Source: Lojkania enalia
Lineage: Eukaryota; Ascomycota; Dothideomycetes; Pleosporales
Direction of reading: 5' to 3'
DNA length: 64,000 bases
Assembly (NCBI GenBank): GCA_010094045.1
Contig: ML986687.1
Coordinates: 103,062 to 167,061 of the forward strand
Shown here: positions 57,919-64,000 of the stretch, in pieces
Position numbering within the stretch: the stretch's first letter is position 1
Layout: the number at the start of each line of letters is the position of its first letter
Notes under the pieces: generated by a model
Seen by the model: only the letters and a program-made list of their open reading frames with translations
The model's database searches: none
What the model was told of the DNA's origin: nothing
Program-made: the position numbers and the translations under genes

Positions 57919-58221
57919 ATGTGCAAAATTACAACGTACGGTTGGAGCTGTGGTGAGCCATTGGACGACGGTATAGACAGATGTCCGGCTGCAGCTGCTG
58001 ATGGCCGAGATCCTTATCACTGCCCGGACCTGGAAGAGAATGAGGTAACCTACCCAGGTTGCGGTGGGAACTGCGATTATCTAGGTACGCCATCAGCGTC
58101 AGCAAGCGATGAGGATGATGAAGACTATGATGATGACGGAGGGAAAGAGGAAGGGGAAGAGGAAGTCGAGAGAGACGATGACGTACCTGTATCTGTTGAT
58201 GAAACTGAACCTGGCAGTTAG
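57919..58221 (+). CDS. Small Cys-containing acidic hypothetical protein
   Basis: 100 residues starting MCKITTYGWSCGEPL, with paired cysteines (C2, C11, C22, C36, C49, C53) in the N-terminal half; MC-x-[IV]-T-x-Y-x-x-x-CG with later C-x(n)-C pairs is a common fungal small-protein pattern, possibly a zinc-binding knuckle. The C-terminal half is almost entirely Asp/Glu (SDEDDEDYDDDGGKEEGEEE). No signal peptide, so likely cytosolic or nuclear. It converges on the next gene, stop codons 13 bp apart. The start was chosen at the conserved MC-x-x-TTY; the frame remains open upstream to 57673. Confidence 0.65.
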   Translation: MCKITTYGWSCGEPLDDGIDRCPAAAADGRDPYHCPDLEENEVTYPGCGGNCDYLGTPSASASDEDDEDYDDDGGKEEGEEEVERDDDVPVSVDETEPGS

Positions 58222-58234
58222 TTCAGAGGCAGAA

Positions 58235-58864
58235 TCAATTCACCAAAGCTGGCGAGGGCGTGGAGATTAATGTATGCGTTCGCCGGCATCGCCGCGTTTC
58301 TGCTCGCACGTCCGACACTCGCGGAAATTCGAGATTATGGTTGGAGTTAATCTCGCTGTAATGCTTTATCCATCCATTCACAAGCTTCCCAATCTCAGGA
58401 TGATGGAGTTCCGTGAACTTGGCTAGCAGTGTATAGGAATACCGATATGCAAGGACATCAGGCTGACTTGAGCTGTCTGTGACGTTGTGATCAAAGACAA
58501 TATCCACGATTGTACGTCGAGGTTCTCGCCGCTTCTCATTGTGTTTTACGGCCTTTTCTTGACCCTGGCCTTCATCATACTGCTGACTGTGCTTTCTCTT
58601 TTGCTTTCGATTATTTGTCTTATCTGCTATCCTCGTGATCAAGTAGCGAAGAGTAGTGGTTTCGGTGGTGTGAAGAGTGTGCGCGCGTAGTTGTTGAATA
58701 ATGAGGTTGCTGGCTCTTTGGATCGATGGGTGATGTCTTCGTAGGTCTGATAACGTCGTACGAATAAGGATTCGTGACGGTCCATTCGATACTGATGAAG
58801 AACTTGCGTTCATTTTAGCATCTGAATTCTTTTGTTGTTCAAGTGGTGTAGGAAGATACGGCAT
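58235..58864 (-). CDS. Hypothetical protein
   Basis: Intact 209-codon frame from ATG 58864. Helical N-terminal half (LSDLRRHHPSIQRASNLIIQ, TTLRYLITRIADKTNN), a basic linker (RKQKRKHSQQ), then VDIVFDHNVTDSSSQPDVLA and a helical C-terminal segment (YRYSYTLLAKFTELHHPEIG). No domain recognised; the basic linker could be a nuclear signal. Coding is supported by its length, composition and lack of stops in an area where relics are frequent. Confidence 0.6.
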   Translation of the reverse strand: MPYLPTPLEQQKNSDAKMNASSSSVSNGPSRILIRTTLSDLRRHHPSIQRASNLIIQQLRAHTLHTTETTTLRYLITRIADKTNNRKQKRKHSQQYDEGQGQEKAVKHNEKRREPRRTIVDIVFDHNVTDSSSQPDVLAYRYSYTLLAKFTELHHPEIGKLVNGWIKHYSEINSNHNLEFPRVSDVRAETRRCRRTHTLISTPSPALVN

Positions 58865-59289
58865 GAGGGCTGTCAGCTTGCCACTCTGTTAGTCAGAGAA
58901 CTGGCCGTGCCCGCGTTAGTCACGAATGCTAAGAGAACCCCACTCAAGCGAGAGACTAGGGACGTGCAAGTGTCCCTGTCGGCTCTACGATTCAAGTTGA
59001 GATAATTTTCCAAAGCGAAGGTAGCGTTGGGGATACCAGCATGTATTGCTCTATAGATTGGGCCACTTTGTACGTGCCTATCAAAAGCTTCGAAAATTTT
59101 GGTCACGAATGCTACCCCGCAGTCTCTGCGAACTGGTCAATCCGAGCACACATGACGACCTTGCCTGTCGTCTCTCCTCCAGGATCAACAATTAAACAAA
59201 ACACCGAATTTCGTCTTTTTACTACTACTCGTTCTTCCCTCACTTAACGCCTGTCCTTGGCCAATAGCAACTATACGCCAGCGGCAAGT
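58865..59289. other. Intergenic between divergent genes
   Basis: About 425 bp holding both promoters; no motif claimed. A possible acceptor (GGCCAATAG, about 59267) could add an upstream exon to the next gene. Confidence 0.4.
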
Positions 59290-60375
59290 ATGGATGTTGG
59301 GGCGTGGTGTCAACAAGTAGAAGGAGCACTTCAAAACGCAGAAATCGTGACGTCGGACGGTGATGTGATAGAAGAATCCGAAAAAGGAGCTATTCTCGGG
59401 AGAGAGGACAAGACCAAACCAGCTGCGCATGCTGAGACCCATGATGCTAGGCCCGAAGTTGACGCGTCAGAAGCCAAGGAAGCGCATGGGTCGAACTTGT
59501 CTGATCTTTTGGAGCAACTTGTCGCCGATATAGACCTGGAAACTGTCAATTCGACATCTGATGAAGCAGCGCCGCAAACACATGAATCAAAGGACGAGCA
59601 ACTGGTTGAAACCGAGCAGTTGGAGCACAGGGATGGAAAAGAGCTAGGGAAGATTGAGAAGCACATCATCTGCCAAGCTGCGACCGAAAAGGCAACAGCA
59701 CGATCGAAGGCATTTAGTATTCAACCAAAGCAACAAGCATCTCAGCAGAAGGAGAAAACAGACGTCGATGTTGCCATCATTCGTCGCTGTCTTCAATCGG
59801 CTATACCCTCTATTGCCGCTACGACTGGAACAGATATTCTCGAACTAATCAGCCTCGATATTCTCAACCATCATTTAGGGTTGAACATCGACCTGTCTGA
59901 TTCCTGGAAACGTGTTCTCAAGCCCCAAAGCGCATTTGCGAGCATCGAAATGTTCTTGGCCGAATGTGCTCCAGATCCGTTTGCATGGAGTGTTCTTAGA
60001 AGGGAATGGTACTTCAAATTCAGCCTAGGCAGCGTCGTTCAAGAGTATGAGCAAGAAGAGAAGAAAACAAACAATCGTGAATGTCTAATTGGCATCCTCG
60101 AAACTCTACGCGACAAGCTTGAAGGTGATGTAGAGTGGGAGATCGTCCCTGAAAAAGTGCCTCGCGCGGTAATGAGAATAGCGGTTGCTATAGCCAAGGA
60201 CGGACCTAACCCACCTTACATTGATTGGAGCGATGAAAGCTATAGCATTGATCCATTTCTACTCATGGTCGCCGAAAAATCAGATTCATCACTTTTTGGA
60301 ACACCAGATTCAGATAACCCAAGATACTGGGAGTATTGGATGCAGCGAGACGGATGTGGCTCACGAAGCTCTTAA
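59290..60375 (+). CDS. Hypothetical protein with acidic N-terminus
   Basis: 361 residues from ATG 59290, no internal stops. Residues about 1-150 are acidic and disordered (Glu, Asp, Ala, Gln-rich), residues about 155-361 are folded-looking: DVAIIRRCLQSAIPSIAA, LISLDILNHHLGLNIDLS, FLAECAPDPFAWSVLRREWY, LIGILETLRDKLEGDVEWEI and DGPNPPYIDWSDESYSIDPF. No signal peptide or membrane segment and no family I recognise. The open frame extends 33 bp upstream of the ATG, possibly from a short first exon spliced at about 59267. Confidence 0.65.
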   Translation: MDVGAWCQQVEGALQNAEIVTSDGDVIEESEKGAILGREDKTKPAAHAETHDARPEVDASEAKEAHGSNLSDLLEQLVADIDLETVNSTSDEAAPQTHESKDEQLVETEQLEHRDGKELGKIEKHIICQAATEKATARSKAFSIQPKQQASQQKEKTDVDVAIIRRCLQSAIPSIAATTGTDILELISLDILNHHLGLNIDLSDSWKRVLKPQSAFASIEMFLAECAPDPFAWSVLRREWYFKFSLGSVVQEYEQEEKKTNNRECLIGILETLRDKLEGDVEWEIVPEKVPRAVMRIAVAIAKDGPNPPYIDWSDESYSIDPFLLMVAEKSDSSLFGTPDSDNPRYWEYWMQRDGCGSRSS

Positions 60376-60609
60376 GGGCCCATTTTAGGACAGTCTGTCG
60401 ATCGGACCCAAACAATGCCGGGAGTCTAGAATCCCTACCCCGATCCTTGAAACCATCCTCAGTATTTGGTTGCAGGCAGGAATCTCCCAGCGATTCTTCA
60501 ACATACTCGTAAATCATGAGCCTTCAAACATTTAAAGACGAATTACCATTCTTTCATCGTGATATTGTCCATTCAATACAAACGCCTATGGACTGGCATT
60601 ACAGCTTCT

Positions 60610-61679
60610 CTATGCGAACCTTCTCAGCCTTCTAACTCTTCGACGGCCCTCGCATGGCTGGTGAAACTCCTTTATCAGATCCTTACACTCTTCAAGGTTT
60701 TCAATGGGCTCCCATGTATTCGCTGAACTTGGCCATCCGTGCCACTTCACTCTGTAGAGCGCACTGCCCCCAACCATGTCATGACCAACGATAGCTTCCA
60801 CCTTGTACTTATCTCTCGTGTTTGATGCTCTGTCGATGCCCCATAATGCCATGTGAGTATTGTCAGTCTCAGCAGGGGGGCTATCTCCAGGGTCGGTTGC
60901 AGAATCACCTTGAAGTTATTAGTAGTGAAGGAGTTAGAATATCATGCGACTTACGTTCAGAAGGAACTACGGCGGCGTCATTGACTTGCTGCCTCGCCGG
61001 GTTGATTGGGTCGTGAAGGACTGAGACACTTCGCTCACGAAGCATCAGTCGGTGACATGCATCCACATCATCCGGCACGGAACTAGGAACAAGCTCTTGG
61101 TAGTCACTGTGGACAGGAGTCCAGTGGTCCACATCGTCATCTCCTGTGAGGTCTATGAATGTGAAGTTCTCGATGGCTAATGGTGGGTCCACTGGCGAGC
61201 AACACTGGCGACCAAGCTGATAGTGCATATGCGCTGCACTGGCCAAGGCGTATATGTCCTCTTCCATGTCCATTATGTCTTCAAAAATTGTTAGGATCAG
61301 AAGTAAGGTAGAGTTTGAGAGACAAACCTTGCTGGTGCCATGACGAGGCATCGTCAGACTGGTGCACTGAGCCACCCTCTAGAGACTCAATGTTGACAAA
61401 GTCGTCATCGTTCACGTACAGCTCCTTGTAAGAGGCGCTGTTAAGATCGCCTCGGATGTCGTCGCATATAGACGATAGCGGCGTTTGACTACCACTGCTG
61501 CGTCTTCCACAGCTACTGCTAGCCGTGCTAACGGCAAGGGATGGTGTGCGGGAGGATGACTTGCTTGCACTCTTGAAAGCGGTGGCAATTTCCACAGATT
61601 CGATGCTCGCGTTGACGAACGTGTACTCTAATAGCGCTGTCTGCTCTTTTCCTGTCTTAGACTTAATTTCCGTCTTGCT
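60610..61679 (-). CDS. Chromodomain protein with SUMO-interaction-like motif (5' exon not found)
   Basis: Exons 61328-61679, 60955-61278 and 60610-60908 join in frame through introns of 49 bp (GTTTGT, CCTAAC, TGAAG) and 46 bp (GTAAGT, TTCAAG). The C-terminal exon encodes a chromodomain: YKVEAIVGHD, LYRVKWHGWPSSANTWEPIE and NLEECKDLIKEFH, with the aromatic-cage positions Tyr, Trp and Trp present, so binding of methylated histone lysine is plausible. The middle exon has FIDLTGDDD, a canonical-looking SUMO-interaction motif. The N-terminal part is Ser-rich. No integrase domain precedes it, so it is not a chromovirus fragment. The first exon begins at a CCACCAG acceptor; no ATG exon was found in the 180 bp before the RIP-degraded DNA. 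Confidence 0.75.
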
Positions 61680-61859
61680 CTGGTGGGTAAGTTACGTTTT
61701 CTTCAGCTGACTAAAGGATCGTTTATCAGCTTGGTTATTTCTTCTCTTCCAAGTTCTCAGTTTCTTAAGCGAGTGGATACCGTGGGCGTCTTGGAGATAA
61801 AACTGGAGTTCTAAGGCGGAATTAAAGGGAACTAAATATTCTTGTATTCGAAATTCGTA

Positions 61860-62715
61860 TTTTACCGGCTGCTCTCCTAAAGCATCGATGTATCTCTAGA
61901 TGTAAGACTACTACTTCGGTTTACTCTTGAATTAGTACATCTGTTTGCTGGCCGGCAGTCTTAGGTCTACAAGACAGTTATAGCAGAAACCTAGCATTAT
62001 AAGAATACTGTTAAAGACTAGAGGATTAAGGAAGATAGGGAAATTCTCTAAATTATTAATATAATCTTAGTAGTAGAGTTCTTATAACTCTATATTAAAG
62101 AACTAATCGCTATAAAGAAAATAAAGTTCTATAAAGCTATAATCTTATTTTTATTTCTCTTAGAAGTATTTATATATATAACTCTAATTGTAAGTTTTAG
62201 GATATATATTTTAAAGGCTTAGCTTTTACTCCTAGAAGTTGTTAATTACTACATTATTATTAGACTTATAATAGTATTTATAAGGTTTTAAGTCTAGATA
62301 AAAATCTACTTCTCTCTCTTTTTTATACAGTTTTATTATATCTTAGATAATATAAAAGCTGGTCGGGCTTTATAAGTTAGTAACTTCGAATATATCCTTA
62401 GTAAGGCATTATTTTACCGGTATTATAAAACTGCAGTAATTAAATATTTTATAATAGTAACTTTAAAGGTCTCTAGGTTAGTATAGCTGTCTCTTCTACT
62501 ACTTTTATAGTTCTCTTTTTATTAGTCTAGCTTTCTACTTACATAGCTTAGTTTCTTCCTTCTATTACTATTTAGTATCTATGTCAGGTTCGAGCTTTAA
62601 AGTAGCTATCTTTTCCTTAAGTTTAAGCTAGTTTTAGCAATTCTTAATCTTATATTATTTAGCTACTAGAAGGCTATACTATAGATTTAGATTCTAAGGT
62701 AGAGTTAACTCTTTA
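61860..62715. other. AT-rich, RIP-like degraded sequence of unknown repeat
   Basis: Sudden change to TA-rich, stop-filled DNA with no open frame. It does not match the other elements in the window by eye. It is probably an older repeat into which the next gypsy element inserted. Its left edge lies about 180 bp from the first visible exon of the chromodomain gene. Confidence 0.6.
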
Positions 62716-64000
62716 TATAATAATACGAAGAAATTGTTCTACGAAAAGCTTTATATATAATCTTATCCTAAAGCTTTTTACTTATCTTATCCTACCCCCA
62801 GCTCTACCCCTTTTCCCTTCCGTATATAGTTATATACTCCCTTATAAGTAGCTTAGTAGTTCTTTTATATTCTTTTATATAAGGCCTATAGGTGTTAATA
62901 GAATTCCTAGGTCTCTAAACCCCTATATACTCCTATATACCTCTAAGTAGATTTATACTGTATTTAGACCTATTATCTTATTTATACTGTTATATTATAT
63001 AGAAAAACTTAATACTACTAGTAATAGCCTCTTTAATAATATCGCATCGATTATCTATTTAACTATATCTAAGTCTAAAATATACCTAATTTAGTTTAGA
63101 TTATAATACTTATATACTATTATATTAAATTATTTAATTATCTAGATAGAATTTTAAAAACCTTTTATTAATCGAAGCTTTTAGGTTTAAAACTTCCTAT
63201 CCTCTACAATTAGAATTACCTTTAGAAAAGCCGCGTAGAGTACGCCTAGGTAGAAACTTAGAGACTACTAATAACCTATTAGAATTAGAGGTAACCGCTG
63301 ATATCTAACTATAATTTACCTTCTAATTCCTATACTAGAATCGATATACGCGTAAGTTATAGTAAGAGTAAACTTCTATCTACGCATATAGAACAACTAT
63401 TACCTCCTATAAAGAGCCCTATAATAGGCGGACCCCTCTTTATAGAGCCTATAATAAAGAACCTATCTAATTTAAAGGGAAATTAGAGTAAACTAACCCT
63501 TAAAGAATAAATTACAATTTTATAAGAAGAGATCGTATATTTAATATAATAGAGAATTGTCAGTTCTAATTAACCTCTATAAACTACTAAATTAGAACTA
63601 ATAATATGCTAAGAAACTTTTATAACTCCTCTAGTAAGAAACCTCTTAGCTACCTTTAAGCCCCCTTAAGCCTATCTTATTAAATATACGCTTAAGATCG
63701 AAAGCTTTATAAATAGTAGTAAACCTATATTTAAATAATAGTAAGCCTTAATTCTAGACCAACTTAAGATTAATATAGATTACTATCTAATAGAGTATAT
63801 ACGTATAGCGTTAGTATAGAGATATACCTCTAGTACTGTAAAAGAGTATTTAGAGCTAAAATACCTAGCTAAATTAGACTAGTATTAGTTTAAGAATACT
63901 AAAGAAATAATTTCGCTTCTATAATCGTATTTTATTATAGGTAATAAAGAGATAAAGGCGCGATAGGCGTTTTAGGTCCTAAGGATAAATAAGAGAGAAG
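62716..64000 (+). mobile_element. Second copy of gypsy-B, 5' end (runs off the window)
   Basis: 5' LTR 62716-62994 (279 bp), then interior that aligns base for base with 27762 onward, including the region missing in the assembly gap. Also RIP-degraded. Extends beyond base 64000. Confidence 0.9.

Noticed and set aside
60610..60852. Chromodomain as the tail of a chromovirus integrase
   Set aside because: The preceding exons are Ser-rich and acidic with a SUMO-type motif and have no integrase or reverse-transcriptase sequence; the introns are well formed.
1..64000. tRNA or rRNA genes
   Set aside because: I saw no cloverleaf with A and B boxes and no rRNA-like sequence on reading; a tRNAscan-SE run would settle this.

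Overview
The window is nuclear DNA of a filamentous ascomycete (Pezizomycotina). Genes carry short 45-66 bp spliceosomal introns with GTAAGT-like donors and CTAAC-type branch points, and the protein families are typical of these fungi: a LaeA-like methyltransferase, a Rds1-like ferritin fold, a DUF7492/LPMO-like secreted protein, a vWA-Hint protein and a bZIP. About half of the window is AT-rich and stop-filled through C-to-T / G-to-A change, the mark of repeat-induced point mutation (RIP). I do not name a species.

Layout. (1) 1-9.64 kb, gene-bearing: partial SAM methyltransferase, five-exon SGNH hydrolase, ubiquitin-like-fold protein, small RING-H2 protein with a probable GC-AG intron, and a long SET-domain protein on the minus strand; two stretches (2.2-3.2 and 4.1-5.7 kb) are unresolved. 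(2) 9.75-40.2 kb, a nested transposon block: a Tad1-like LINE on the minus strand, interrupted by a 138-bp MITE-like element and a 1.85-kb Fot1/pogo element; a full Ty1/copia element; a second, largely unmutated LINE copy that supplies the empty sites for the MITE and the Fot1; and a minus-strand copia that contains a Ty3/gypsy element that contains another Ty3/gypsy element. No gene is credible between 22 and 40 kb. (3) 40.2-61.7 kb, a mixed corridor. The intact genes are a SAM-domain protein, an LPMO-like protein divergent from a ferritin-like protein, a bZIP, several hypotheticals and a chromodomain protein. Interleaved with them are at least eight relics (including a vWA-Vwaint-Hint gene and a Tc1/mariner transposase) that mostly keep their reading frame but carry nonsense codons explicable by single C-to-T or G-to-A changes. 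(4) 61.86-64 kb, a second RIP-degraded block with the 5' end of another copy of the inner gypsy element.

How it fits together: this is an AT-rich/GC-balanced bipartite compartment. Transposons and their ends are readable (LTRs, target-site duplications, TIRs), their enzymes have catalytic residues mutated by RIP-type changes, and the corridor between the two mutated blocks looks as if the same mutational process, or mutation of duplicated genes, has broken many low-copy genes. No operon-like logic applies. The only clear shared control region is the 270-bp divergent promoter between the LPMO-like and ferritin-like secreted proteins.
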